The notes under the pieces: generated by a model
Databases searched by the model: none
The model's input: the letters and a program-made list of their open reading frames with translations, nothing else
What the model was told of the DNA's origin: nothing
Position numbers and translations under genes: made by a program
Shown here: in pieces, positions 1 to 7,995 of the stretch
How the letters are laid out: every line of letters starts with the position of its first letter
Numbering within the stretch: the stretch's first letter is position 1
Source of the DNA: Prevotella sp. P5-108
Lineage (GTDB): Bacteria > Bacteroidota > Bacteroidia > Bacteroidales > Bacteroidaceae
NCBI RefSeq assembly: GCF_002251385.1
Contig: NZ_NPJJ01000058.1
Span: 1-64,000, forward strand
Length of the DNA stretch: 64,000 nucleotides
Direction: 5' to 3'

Positions 1-65
1 GATAGATCCTTTCTAATTACAGTTCGAGGGAAGATATGGTGTTCAAACAGGCGATTTATCCATGT

Positions 66-135
66 TTAACCCAAATCGATCATTAGAACTTACTTGGATT
101 TTGCTTTTAGAAGAGTGGATTTTGTTTTGGGTTAA
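66..135. repeat. Dispersed TTAACCC element, copy A
   Basis: About 70 bp that begins TTAACCCAAAT and ends TTTTGGGTTAA, so its ends are inverted repeats. A close relative lies at 16060-16127 and shorter versions at about 20118-20160 and 24988-25020. It sits directly upstream of the first RHS-leader cassette. It looks like a small non-coding palindromic interspersed repeat; how it moves is unknown. Confidence 0.65.
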
Positions 136-251
136 AATGCGCGAAACAGGGGGCCATACATGAAGATGGCCATATACTTGACCACATCGGGCCTTGAGCA
201 GGCTGCATCATACGATTTTCTCCCCCAGCCATCACTTTCCTGCCGATTTCC

Positions 252-282
252 TTGGCGCGTGTGTACATTATTATTATATTTG
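252..282 (+). promoter_or_regulatory. Bacteroidetes-type promoter of RHS cassette 1
   Basis: A TTGG box at 252-255 lies about 19 bp before TATATTTG at 275-282, matching the Bacteroidetes -33/-7 consensus. The block of about 345 bp from about 205 to 549 is repeated almost unchanged at 23861-24203, and its first 200 bp also at 20187 and 22027. The promoter therefore travels with the cassette. Confidence 0.75.
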
Positions 283-308
283 CAATGTAAACATCTTAAC
301 CCCTGACC

Positions 309-1190
309 ATGCGCCGCCAGATTGTCATAATGCTGTTGGGGCTCATGACCACTCTGAGCCTCCCTGCTTTCGCCAATATCGAAAGCAGAGAGAATGACCA
401 CGCCACCCAACCCTACAAATACATAGGCAAAGAGCTCGACCGCACCCACGGACTGGACTGGTATGACCACGGTGCCCGCCACTACGACCCCGTCACGGGA
501 AGATGGAACGTAATGGATGCCTTGGCGGAGAAATATTACCCATGGTCGCCATACGTGTCGTGTGGGGACGACCCGGTAGATGCAGTTGATATTGATGGAG
601 ATAGTATTTTTTATTTCAAACCTATTATTAAACAAAGGGTAACTACAGGCTATATACCATTTTATGTTAAAAAAGCTGATGGCCAATATAAATTTTATTC
701 CAAGAATGGAAAATGCTATACTGGTAAAAACGTTTTTATGGGCCAAGTCTTGAATGCCTTGAAACTTTTATCTTTAACTCCTACAGGGAAAAAACTTATA
801 AACACACTATTAGGGAGAAAAAATATAATCATTAGATATGGAGAAAATGGAACAGAGGGAAATGTCGTAACATGGAATGATGTTATAAACGAGGGCGGCA
901 TAAATGAGAATGGTAATATAACCCGTCCTACATATATAGCTTTAGGACACGAATTAGCGCACGCTGTGGACCAGTTATATAAAAAAACAGAATATGGGAT
1001 TTGGACTAAGGGGCCTAATTCTGAGGACATACCTAACACAGAGAAATATGCCACATATATAGAAAACGAAATTAGAGCAGAAGCAAAGTTGCCTCTGAGA
1101 ACTCATTATGCAATTATTGGAAATAAAGGGTATGAGCCCACGAGAATTATAGATAAGAAAACTAAAAAGAATTTGTTTTATGGTAATTAG
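309..1190 (+). CDS. Secreted mini-RHS protein with M91-like zinc metallopeptidase tip (candidate toxin)
   Basis: Protein of 293 aa. Residues 1-22 form a Sec signal peptide ending in AFA. Residues 36-98 match the RHS-repeat-associated core (YKYIGKEL, ARHYDPVTGRW, then DDPVDAVDIDG). The C-terminal tip is AT-rich and carries the zincin motif HELAH near residue 218, followed by ENEIRAE and LPLRTHY, as in M91 (NleD-like) effectors. Normal RHS toxins have more than 1,000 residues of RHS repeats before the core; here the signal peptide is joined almost directly to it. The next gene overlaps by 11 bp, the layout of a toxin-immunity pair. Inferred role: a secreted antibacterial or host-directed protease. 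The export route past the periplasm is unknown. Family assignment is strong for the core and good for M91. Confidence 0.8.
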   Translation: MRRQIVIMLLGLMTTLSLPAFANIESRENDHATQPYKYIGKELDRTHGLDWYDHGARHYDPVTGRWNVMDALAEKYYPWSPYVSCGDDPVDAVDIDGDSIFYFKPIIKQRVTTGYIPFYVKKADGQYKFYSKNGKCYTGKNVFMGQVLNALKLLSLTPTGKKLINTLLGRKNIIIRYGENGTEGNVVTWNDVINEGGINENGNITRPTYIALGHELAHAVDQLYKKTEYGIWTKGPNSEDIPNTEKYATYIENEIRAEAKLPLRTHYAIIGNKGYEPTRIIDKKTKKNLFYGN

Positions 1191-1734
1191 AATTATTATT
1201 TTGCTATTGATGTTTGCAGCTAATGCATCAGCACAGAACTGGAAGGAAATCTCGAAAGCGGTCGCTATCGAGCATAAAAAACTATTAGGCGAAGCGGAAA
1301 AGTTTATAATGCATAGTAAAGTAGATTATTATAGGAAATTGCGGAATAGAACCCACTTCTATAACATTGAGAGCTTTCATGTCAACCATAATGACACTCT
1401 CATAATGATTGAACTCTACCCGTCTACTGGTTATGGCCGCGGCACCATTTGGAAATATTGCAGTAATTATCAGGATGTTTTTGCACGAGACTATGGCAAC
1501 AGGTTAGTAGAATATTACTATCATAAAGGGAAAATTAGAGCTATGAGAGATTATGAGCAGATGTACTATGATTATGATTTCCGGAAAATGTGCAATGACT
1601 GGGATTTCCTGGAATATGAAAAAAAAAGGAAGAAACTCCTTTACGGGGGTGCGGAAGTATGGAGTGTCAGAATAATTACAAAAATAATCATTGACGGCAC
1701 AAAATATAGGATATTTACACACGAATTGAAGTAA
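1180..1734 (+). CDS. Secreted hypothetical protein, candidate immunity to the M91-type toxin
   Basis: Protein of 184 aa with an N-terminal signal peptide (hydrophobic residues 3-14, cleavage near ANASAQ). The mature part is rich in charged and aromatic residues and I recognise no domain. Its ATG overlaps the last 11 bp of the metallopeptidase gene, so the two are translationally coupled. By position it should neutralise the upstream toxin in the periplasm. This is inference from context only. The gene is AT-rich like the toxin tip, which suggests the two arrived together. Confidence 0.6.
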   Translation: MVIRIIILLLMFAANASAQNWKEISKAVAIEHKKLLGEAEKFIMHSKVDYYRKLRNRTHFYNIESFHVNHNDTLIMIELYPSTGYGRGTIWKYCSNYQDVFARDYGNRLVEYYYHKGKIRAMRDYEQMYYDYDFRKMCNDWDFLEYEKKRKKLLYGGAEVWSVRIITKIIIDGTKYRIFTHELK

Positions 1735-1770
1735 GAAGGCACTCATAGGCAACAGGGCTGACGACAGCCA

Positions 1771-1854
1771 TGCGCGCCGTCCGATACGGACACGCGTTTC
1801 GGACGATACGGATGTGCGCACCGTCCGATGCGGATGCTCGTTTCGGACGATGCG
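1771..1854. repeat. Two 40-bp GC-rich direct repeats with internal dyad
   Basis: Units at 1771-1810 and 1815-1854 are about 85% identical. Each contains CGTCCGAT and TCGGACGAT, so each can fold into a hairpin. They lie between cassette 1 and the 22-bp repeat array. No gene is seen here. Confidence 0.7.
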
Positions 1855-1875
1855 CATCAACCAATGACATGGATA

Positions 1876-1979
1876 GCACGACTGAAGCGACTGAAGGGCA
1901 CGACTGAAGCGACTGAAGGGCACGACTGAAGCGAATGGTTGGCACGACTGAAGTGACTTGGTGGCACGACTGAAGGGCA
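1876..1979. repeat. 22-bp tandem repeat array, five units
   Basis: Units begin at 1876, 1898, 1920, 1942 and 1964. The first two are identical, starting GCACGACTGAAG. Later units keep the first 12 bases and drift after that. There is no spacer or leader as in a CRISPR array, so this looks like a VNTR-type intergenic repeat. Confidence 0.85.
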
Positions 1980-2143
1980 TGGATAGCGTGACCCGACGCG
2001 CTGACTGGCGCAACCAGTGGCATGGCGACACTACCCTACTGGCTGACAATGATGACAGAGGTGGAGACAGATGTGCAGACGGTGTCTGCAGGACCGCTAT
2101 AGAGAAAAAGGTGCGGAAGGAAGAAGGTGATGATTTTTTTTGC

Positions 2144-2151
2144 TACCTTTG
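2144..2151 (+). promoter_or_regulatory. -7 box (TACCTTTG) before the membrane protein gene
   Basis: TACCTTTG follows a T-rich stretch and lies about 50 bp before the start of the next gene. It fits TAnnTTTG; the -33 box is not clear. Confidence 0.5.
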
Positions 2152-2201
2152 CAGTAGATTCATTCACGATAAGCCGTAGATAAATCATCAAACTTAGGTT
2201 T

Positions 2202-2882
2202 ATGACAAGAACAAGGAAAAGTATACCTATAATAATATACCACACTGCACAATATGCCATGTATGCATATTGCATCTTCGCCTTTCTCTCGCTGGCCATC
2301 TCCGTTTGCGGAGAACTCGGCATGCCCATCAGCATGGGCCACATGGTGCTTACCGTAGAGCATTTGTTGCTGCGGCTTACCCCTATTGTCTTATGGGCAA
2401 TGTTCAGTCTGGCACTACCTGCAGACACAAGACTGCTACGATACTGCAGCAAAGTGGTGACGATATGCTATATGCTCACATTCATCCTGGGGCTATGCTT
2501 CAGGTCCAATCTGGTGACAATGACGGAAGACGGACAGACACCCCAGATGGTGACCGTGCTTACCTGGATACAAGGCACAATAGGACTGCTCTCGGTCATC
2601 GCATCGCTGATGGCAGGCTGCCATCTGTACAGCAAGTATAAGGGGAACATGCACAAACTGGGCATAGCCCTTGTTATGGTGTTCCTCGTATGGCTGGCAG
2701 GCTCTAACATCATCCCGTCGGCTGTGTTCTATCTGGCAGGAAACACGCAGCAGACAGCCATCACCTGCGTAAACATCATCATTGAGGTCAGCAGCACATC
2801 GGTGTATATATACGCATACTACATGATGTGCAGGGCGATAAACGACGGAGTGCAAGACACCCCAAGAGACAAGACCATGTAA
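2202..2882 (+). CDS. Multi-pass membrane protein of unknown function
   Basis: Protein of 226 aa with about six hydrophobic segments (roughly residues 10-36, 55-72, 82-98, 118-139, 151-170 and 184-205) and short polar loops. It looks like an integral inner-membrane protein. I recognise no family motif. It has its own promoter-like box and is followed 36 bp later by the HIRAN-like gene on the same strand, so the two may be co-transcribed. Function unknown. Confidence 0.7.
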   Translation: MTRTRKSIPIIIYHTAQYAMYAYCIFAFLSLAISVCGELGMPISMGHMVLTVEHLLLRLTPIVLWAMFSLALPADTRLLRYCSKVVTICYMLTFILGLCFRSNLVTMTEDGQTPQMVTVLTWIQGTIGLLSVIASLMAGCHLYSKYKGNMHKLGIALVMVFLVWLAGSNIIPSAVFYLAGNTQQTAITCVNIIIEVSSTSVYIYAYYMMCRAINDGVQDTPRDKTM

Positions 2883-2918
2883 GATAAAAACAATTACCCA
2901 CAACCACACGCGACAGAT

Positions 2919-4190
2919 ATGATATCCATCCATTGCACCCTCGTAGGTTTCAGACATCACGCATGGCGTGGCACACAGCTCGAAGAGCGACTGGCTCGGG
3001 CCATAGGCCAAGAGGTGGTGCTGATGCGCGACCGTGAAAACCACCGCAACCCCGAGGCCGCCATTGCCTGCATAGACAGCGAGGTGGTGGCATATGTCAA
3101 CAACGACGACTGCCACCGCATAGCCGCCTATCTCGACGCCACGGAGTATGGGCTGCTCTACGGCGTGATAACTGCTGCCGACGCCCACTCCTGCCGGTGT
3201 CATGCCGAGATGGAGGTTGACAAGGAGATATACATAGAACCCCTGATGAGCGACGGGCGATATGACGAATGGGATGAAGCCTGGAGCCATATACCCATAG
3301 CCCGACTGGGCGACGACGAACTGCGCCAGGACATGCTCCAGCGCCATGTGCTGGCACAGCTGAGCCACCACACGGCGGCGAGCGACAATCTGTGCAGAGA
3401 CATAGAGCGATATATGCAAGGGATGCGCTATGACCTGAGTGGCGAGGCTTCGCAGACGCGGCGCACCATAGCCGACAGGCTGCTGGCGAGTGGCGACGAG
3501 CAGCTGGCAGAGTATGGCCGACGCATGGATGTGGCCATAACCGAGATGGGCAACAACGAGGTGTGTGCAGACATAGCCCACCACATCACCCGCAGACTGG
3601 CGCAGAGTGCGGGCGTGGCCGACGCGCTGCGACACATAGGTGGCATAGACCGCCACGAGATGGAGCAGGCGCTGAAGGCTATGCCCCACGGGCTGCACGA
3701 CGAGTATCGGCTGTCGGTGGCCGACTTTGTGTCGCGCGCCTACTATCTGCAGATACCCCGCCGCATACTGCGCCGTTTTGTCAGTGCCGAGCTGCTGCTG
3801 GACCGTCTCGTCCATGCCGATGCCGCCGACGGCGCCAACGAAGAGATAAGACTTGCCGCCATCGAATATATAAGTCGCGCCAACCCATATATCACCCCGG
3901 GATGGCTGTCGAGGGCCGATGCGCTCTGGAGCGACATCATCGAGCAGTATGCCCTAAGGCTCACCCGCCTCAACGGCGCCAAGGACACGCTGTTCAACGC
4001 ACGGTTTATCTGCCAGGTCATGGGCAGGCTCATAGACCTGGGCATCTATGACGATGCGGTGTCGCAAGCCGAATACGGACGACGCATGGCGCTGAACGGA
4101 AGAGACATGCGGTCGTCGATAAACCGGGCACTGATAGACGACGAGGAGACCCGCAGAGCCATCGGGATGATGGTAGAAAGATACAGATAG
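2919..4190 (+). CDS. HIRAN-domain-like protein
   Basis: Protein of 423 aa. Residues 1-72 resemble a HIRAN domain: LVGFRHH at the start, then REN-type and PEAAIA motifs, then VAYVNNDDCHRIAAYL, matching the family's pattern of ligand loop, AI-V and GYV-A. HIRAN domains bind single-stranded DNA ends in helicases, but there is no helicase part here. The remaining 350 residues are helical, rich in Arg and acidic residues, with no domain I can name. GC-rich like the core genome. The HIRAN call is moderate; the function is unknown. Confidence 0.6.
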   Translation: MISIHCTLVGFRHHAWRGTQLEERLARAIGQEVVLMRDRENHRNPEAAIACIDSEVVAYVNNDDCHRIAAYLDATEYGLLYGVITAADAHSCRCHAEMEVDKEIYIEPLMSDGRYDEWDEAWSHIPIARLGDDELRQDMLQRHVLAQLSHHTAASDNLCRDIERYMQGMRYDLSGEASQTRRTIADRLLASGDEQLAEYGRRMDVAITEMGNNEVCADIAHHITRRLAQSAGVADALRHIGGIDRHEMEQALKAMPHGLHDEYRLSVADFVSRAYYLQIPRRILRRFVSAELLLDRLVHADAADGANEEIRLAAIEYISRANPYITPGWLSRADALWSDIIEQYALRLTRLNGAKDTLFNARFICQVMGRLIDLGIYDDAVSQAEYGRRMALNGRDMRSSINRALIDDEETRRAIGMMVERYR

Positions 4191-4265
4191 GCAGAGGCCA
4201 CGAGGGCGATGGCCATGGCTGTCACCACTGTTACACACCTGTTATATTTCATGTACACTATATCG

Positions 4266-4296
4266 TTGATGGCAAAGTTGGAAGTGCTTAACTTTG
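4266..4296 (+). promoter_or_regulatory. Promoter of the small-protein/DUF5675 pair
   Basis: TTG at 4266-4268 and TAACTTTG at 4289-4296, 20 bp apart, match the Bacteroidetes consensus. The first start codon follows 28 bp later. Confidence 0.7.
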
Positions 4297-4324
4297 CAGT
4301 GTCTAATCAAAACTAACAGGTAAC

Positions 4325-4498
4325 ATGAAACAGAACAAAAGAAAAAGAAACAAGCTGTGGACAGCGATAGCTGCAACATGGCAGAGATGGAAACGACGAC
4401 ACCGCACGGCAGCCCAAACCATACTGGCAGACGAAGAACTGTGGCTGCAGGCTCTGATGACAGCATCACTGATAGCACTCTACATGAAAAAACACTGA
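4325..4498 (+). CDS. Small basic protein, 57 aa
   Basis: ATG at 4325 and TGA at 4496-4498. The first 25 residues are strongly basic (MKQNKRKRNK, WKRRHR) and the C-terminal half is a hydrophobic helix (LWLQALMTASLIALYM). It lies directly after a good promoter and 44 bp before the DUF5675 gene, so it is probably the first gene of a two-gene unit. No family recognised. Small proteins are common beside DUF5675 genes in Bacteroidales, but this one resembles no relative I can name. Confidence 0.5.
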   Translation: MKQNKRKRNKLWTAIAATWQRWKRRHRTAAQTILADEELWLQALMTASLIALYMKKH

Positions 4499-4542
4499 GA
4501 AACACACTGACTGAAACACAACAGACAAACTACAGGATAACA

Positions 4543-4950
4543 ATGGAAATTAAACTTACACGAATAGCCCGACGCAAGGACTACACCATAGGTAGGATGG
4601 AGATAGACAACGAGTATATCTGCGACACGCTCGAACCCACGTGGCGCGACCTGGCCCACGGCGGTCGCAAGCAGAAGGGAAAGACTGCCATACCCGAAGG
4701 GCGGTATGCCCTGGTGGTGACCAAGTCGCCTAAGTTCAAGAAGTGGCTGCCTCTGCTGCTCGGCGTGCCAGGTTTCGATGGTGTGCGCATACACTCTGGC
4801 AATACGCCCAAAGACACGCAAGGGTGCATACTGGTGGGACAAAACCGGAAGAAAGGCATGGTGCTCAACTCGCGCATAGCCATGGAAGAGATAATGAAGA
4901 TACTGGACAGCCGCAAAGCCGGCGAACCGGTCTTCATCACAATCGTGTGA
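4543..4950 (+). CDS. DUF5675 family protein
   Basis: Protein of 135 aa. It has the conserved DUF5675 blocks: an N-terminal LTRIARRKDYTIGRM, then TLEPTWRDL, GKTAIPEGRY, SPKFKKWLP, and a C-terminal VRIHSGN and TQGCILVG. The family occurs in Bacteroidetes chromosomes and phages; the His and Cys in the last blocks recall peptidoglycan-active enzymes, but no activity is established. I place the start at 4543, because sequence upstream in the same frame is out-of-frame coding for the 57-aa protein. Confidence 0.85.
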   Translation: MEIKLTRIARRKDYTIGRMEIDNEYICDTLEPTWRDLAHGGRKQKGKTAIPEGRYALVVTKSPKFKKWLPLLLGVPGFDGVRIHSGNTPKDTQGCILVGQNRKKGMVLNSRIAMEEIMKILDSRKAGEPVFITIV

Positions 4951-5020
4951 ACGCTGCAGGAGCAGCACCACACGCCGGGTGACGACGGCAAGAGGCATGC
5001 CCCCTACAACAAAAATAATA

Positions 5021-5059
5021 AAACAATCTGCCAGCCACTGGAGCGCTGGCAGATTGTTT
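5021..5059. terminator. Bidirectional terminator between DUF5675 and lpxB
   Basis: A perfect 15-bp stem (5021-5035 with 5045-5059) and a 9-nt loop, with A-rich sequence on the left and T-rich on the right. It lies between two convergent transcription units. Confidence 0.85.
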
Positions 5060-5182
5060 TGCGTTTATACCCAGAGGGTCGGCAGAAGGATGTCTATGAC
5101 CGAGACTGCGATGGAGACACCCGGGCAGCCCACAGGGGCACGGAACAGCGGTGCTGCCATAGGAGCAGAGCCCAGGGGCGGG

Positions 5183-6343
5183 TCATCGCTGGCTGAGCTT
5201 GTCTATCATAATGCGGGCAGCATTGTCGGGTGCCACCTCGTCGCCCAACCTGCGCTGCACCTCGGCATAGCCCTCGAGCATGGGGGCGCGGTCGGCTCCG
5301 CCAGGGAGTATGCGCTCCAGATGGGCGGCGATGCCTTCGAGGGTAAAGCGGTCGGCAAGCAGCTCGGGCACCACCTCGCTGTCGGCGATGAGATTGACCA
5401 GACTGATGAAGCGCACATGGATGATGTGGTTGAACGCAAAGCGGATGAGCCGTGGCACCGGCGTCTTGTAGCACACCACCTGGGGCACGCCGAAGAGTGC
5501 CGTCTCGAGGGTGGCGGTGCCGCTGGTGACGAGCGCCGACACAGCATGGGAGAGCAGCGGATAGGTCTCGTTGCGCACCATCGCCACATCGTGACCCTCG
5601 AGGAAGGGCGCATAGTAGGCATCGTCTATCGAGGGTGCTCCTGCCAGCACCATCTGGTACTGGCGGGTAAGTCCGCGCCGCTCGAGCAGCCGCTCGGTGG
5701 CAGCAATCATCATAGGCAGATTGTCCTTGATTTCCTGTCGACGGCTGCCGGCAAGCAGGGCTATGATGGGGCGGTCGACGAGCTGGTGACGGGTACCGAA
5801 ATCCTGGCGCGACTCGGTGTAGGATGCCCTGAAGTTGCGCACCTCATCGGCAGTGGGGTTGCCCACATAGTGGATGGGGTAATGATGGCGCACCTCGAAG
5901 AACGGCACCTCGAAGGGGAGGATGGAGAAGAGCTCGGAGACATCGCGCTTGATGTTGCGGATGCGCCACTCCTTCCACGCCCATATCTTGGGCGAGATGT
6001 AGTAGAACACGGGGATGCGGGTATGGCTGTGCAGATACTGGGCGATATTGAGATTGAAGCCCGGATAATCGACGAGGATGACCACATCGGGCTGCCACTC
6101 CACAATGTCGCGCTTACACATGGCCATGTTGCGGAAGATGGTGGGCAGATGCAGCAGCACGGGCACGAAGCCCATGTAGGCCAGTTCGCGGTAATGGCGC
6201 ACGCGGGTGCCGCCGACTGCCGTCATCAGGTCGCCGCCGAAGAAGCGGAACTGGGCGTCGGCGTCATACCTACAGAGCGACTGCATGAGATGGCTGGCAT
6301 GCAGGTCGCCGCTGGCTTCGCCTACGATAAGATAGTATTTCAT
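5183..6343 (-). CDS. lpxB: Lipid-A-disaccharide synthase LpxB
   Basis: Protein of 386 aa, the usual LpxB length. It joins UDP-2,3-diacylglucosamine to lipid X to form the lipid A disaccharide at the inner face of the cytoplasmic membrane. The N-terminus has YLIVGEASGDLHA, the LpxB signature. The middle carries IPVFYYISPKIWAWKEWR and VGNPTADE, the C-terminal lobe ALLAGSRRQEI and SGTATLETAL, all conserved family blocks. Its start overlaps the 3' end of surE by 4 bp, so surE-lpxB is one transcript, as in many Bacteroidetes. Confidence 0.96.
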   Translation of the reverse strand: MKYYLIVGEASGDLHASHLMQSLCRYDADAQFRFFGGDLMTAVGGTRVRHYRELAYMGFVPVLLHLPTIFRNMAMCKRDIVEWQPDVVILVDYPGFNLNIAQYLHSHTRIPVFYYISPKIWAWKEWRIRNIKRDVSELFSILPFEVPFFEVRHHYPIHYVGNPTADEVRNFRASYTESRQDFGTRHQLVDRPIIALLAGSRRQEIKDNLPMMIAATERLLERRGLTRQYQMVLAGAPSIDDAYYAPFLEGHDVAMVRNETYPLLSHAVSALVTSGTATLETALFGVPQVVCYKTPVPRLIRFAFNHIIHVRFISLVNLIADSEVVPELLADRFTLEGIAAHLERILPGGADRAPMLEGYAEVQRRLGDEVAPDNAARIMIDKLSQR

Positions 6344-7110
6344 AGTTTCCAGTTGTTGACAGTATCTATCATCTGATAAGCAGTAACATCAATGGTGGTG
6401 GGGGTAACAGCCACATAGCCGTGGGCAAGTGCCCACTGGTCGGTGTCCTGGGCATCGGGCTCGGCATTGCGGTAATGGCCCACCATCCAGTAGTAAGGAT
6501 AGCCGAGAGGATGGCGCTGGGGGGAGACCTCGTTGACCCACTCGCCGAAGGTCATGCGGCAGGCTCGGATGCCTTCAAAGGTCTTGCGGTCGGGGAAATT
6601 GACATTGAGGCAGACGCCCTTGGGCAGTCCCTCGGCCAGCACCCGCTCTACCACGCGGCGCACATAGTGGGTGAGGTGAGTCTGCGACGACTGGGGGTTG
6701 TAATCGCAGTTGGAGAACGCCACCGAGGGAATGCCCTTGATGCAGCCCTCGACAGCCACTCCCATGGTGCCCGAATAGTGGTTGTTGACGGTGGAGTTGT
6801 CGCCATGGTTGATGCCACCGATGACAAGGTCGGGAGTGCGTCCTCCACAGAGCTCATCGACAGCCAGTTTGACACAGTCGACGGGGGTGCCGTTGGTAGA
6901 CCATACCTCGACTTCACCCATATTGTGGCGGCGCGTCAGGCGCAGGGGGACAGTGGCAGAGAAGGCGCATGAAAAGCCCGAGCGGGCAGAGTCGGGCGCG
7001 CAGACGATAATCTCGCCCATATCGCCAATCATCTCGACAAGCGAACAAATACCTACGGCATCGTAGCCGTCATCATTGGATACCAATATCAGTGGTTTAT
7101 TAATACTCAT
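6340..7110 (-). CDS. surE: 5'/3'-nucleotidase SurE
   Basis: Protein of 256 aa. SurE is a metal-dependent nucleoside monophosphate phosphatase. The N-terminal LVSNDDGYDA holds the metal-binding Asp pair, and GINHGDNS and YSGTMGVAVEG are the other metal and active-site blocks. It is first in the surE-lpxB unit and divergent from parA. A minus-strand TACTTTTG box lies 24 bp upstream. Confidence 0.95.
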   Translation of the reverse strand: MSINKPLILVSNDDGYDAVGICSLVEMIGDMGEIIVCAPDSARSGFSCAFSATVPLRLTRRHNMGEVEVWSTNGTPVDCVKLAVDELCGGRTPDLVIGGINHGDNSTVNNHYSGTMGVAVEGCIKGIPSVAFSNCDYNPQSSQTHLTHYVRRVVERVLAEGLPKGVCLNVNFPDRKTFEGIRACRMTFGEWVNEVSPQRHPLGYPYYWMVGHYRNAEPDAQDTDQWALAHGYVAVTPTTIDVTAYQMIDTVNNWKL

Positions 7111-7133
7111 TATTTTTCGTTATTTTTTCGCTA

Positions 7134-7141
7134 CAAAAGTA
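7134..7141 (-). promoter_or_regulatory. -7 box of surE-lpxB
   Basis: Read on the minus strand this is TACTTTTG, matching TAnnTTTG, 24 bp before the surE start. A -33 box at the usual spacing is not obvious. Confidence 0.5.
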
Positions 7142-7183
7142 CGAAAAAAGGGCCAAGAATACGACTATATCATATAAAATATG

Positions 7184-7191
7184 TATCTTTG
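7184..7191 (+). promoter_or_regulatory. -7 box of the parA operon
   Basis: TATCTTTG 33 bp before the parA ATG. It shares a 113-bp divergent intergenic region with the surE promoter. Confidence 0.65.
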
Positions 7192-7223
7192 CAGTCTAAA
7201 TAATCGATAGAATTACATAGGAA

Positions 7224-7991
7224 ATGGGAAAAATTATAGCTGTGGCAAACCAGAAAGGCGGTGTAGGTAAAACTACTACTACGATAAACTTGGCCGCCTC
7301 GTTGGCAACTTTAGAGAAAACCGTGCTGGTGGTAGATGCCGACCCACAGGCCAACGCTTCGAGCGGACTGGGCGTAGACATCAAGGAGGTGGACTGCTCG
7401 CTCTACGAGTGCATCATTGACCATACCGATGTCAAAGAGGCCATCTACACCACCGACATCGACGGTCTCGACATCATACCCAGCCATATCGACCTGGTAG
7501 GCGCCGAGGTGGAAATGCTCAAGATAAAGAACAACCGCGAGAAGATGATGAAAGAACTCCTTGCACCCATGCGCGACGAGTACGACTATATACTGATAGA
7601 CTGCGCGCCTTCGCTGGGACTTATCACCGTCAACTGTCTCACTGCCGCCGACTCGGTTATCATCCCCGTACAGTGCGAATACTTTGCGCTCGAGGGTATC
7701 AGCAAGCTGCTCAACACCATCAAGATCATCAAGAGCAAGCTCAACCCGAGACTGGAGATAGAAGGCTTCCTGCTCACGATGTATGACAGCCGTCTGCGTC
7801 TGGCCAACCAGATATACGACGAGGTGAAGCGCCACTTCCAGGAGCTGGTCTTCAAGACTGTCATCCAGCGCAACGTGAAGTTGAGCGAAAGCCCGAGCCA
7901 CGGACTGCCCGTGATCCTCTACGACGCCGAATCGGCTGGTGCCAAGAACCATCTGAACCTGGCCAAGGAAATCATTGACAAAAACATGTAA
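7224..7991 (+). CDS. parA: Chromosome-partitioning ATPase ParA/Soj
   Basis: Protein of 255 aa. It has the deviant Walker A KGGVGKTT at residues 11-18, DADPQANAS (Walker A') and LIDCAPSLGL (Walker B), all typical of ParA/Soj. ParA dimers bind DNA with ATP and move ParB-parS complexes. It heads a conserved Bacteroidetes gene run with parB, a DUF5683 gene, a lytic transglycosylase and the RSH gene. I saw no obvious parS palindrome nearby. Confidence 0.96.
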   Translation: MGKIIAVANQKGGVGKTTTTINLAASLATLEKTVLVVDADPQANASSGLGVDIKEVDCSLYECIIDHTDVKEAIYTTDIDGLDIIPSHIDLVGAEVEMLKIKNNREKMMKELLAPMRDEYDYILIDCAPSLGLITVNCLTAADSVIIPVQCEYFALEGISKLLNTIKIIKSKLNPRLEIEGFLLTMYDSRLRLANQIYDEVKRHFQELVFKTVIQRNVKLSESPSHGLPVILYDAESAGAKNHLNLAKEIIDKNM

Positions 7992-7995
7992 GACT

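Noticed and set aside
1..69. Open frame from the left edge ending in TAA at 67-69
   Set aside because: Only 22 codons are visible and nothing identifies a gene.
1876..1979. Possible CRISPR array
   Set aside because: Units are contiguous with no spacers and no cas genes nearby.
4979..6376. 465-aa plus-strand open frame
   Set aside because: Antisense to lpxB, which has clear family motifs; the frame is a by-product of GC-rich codon use.
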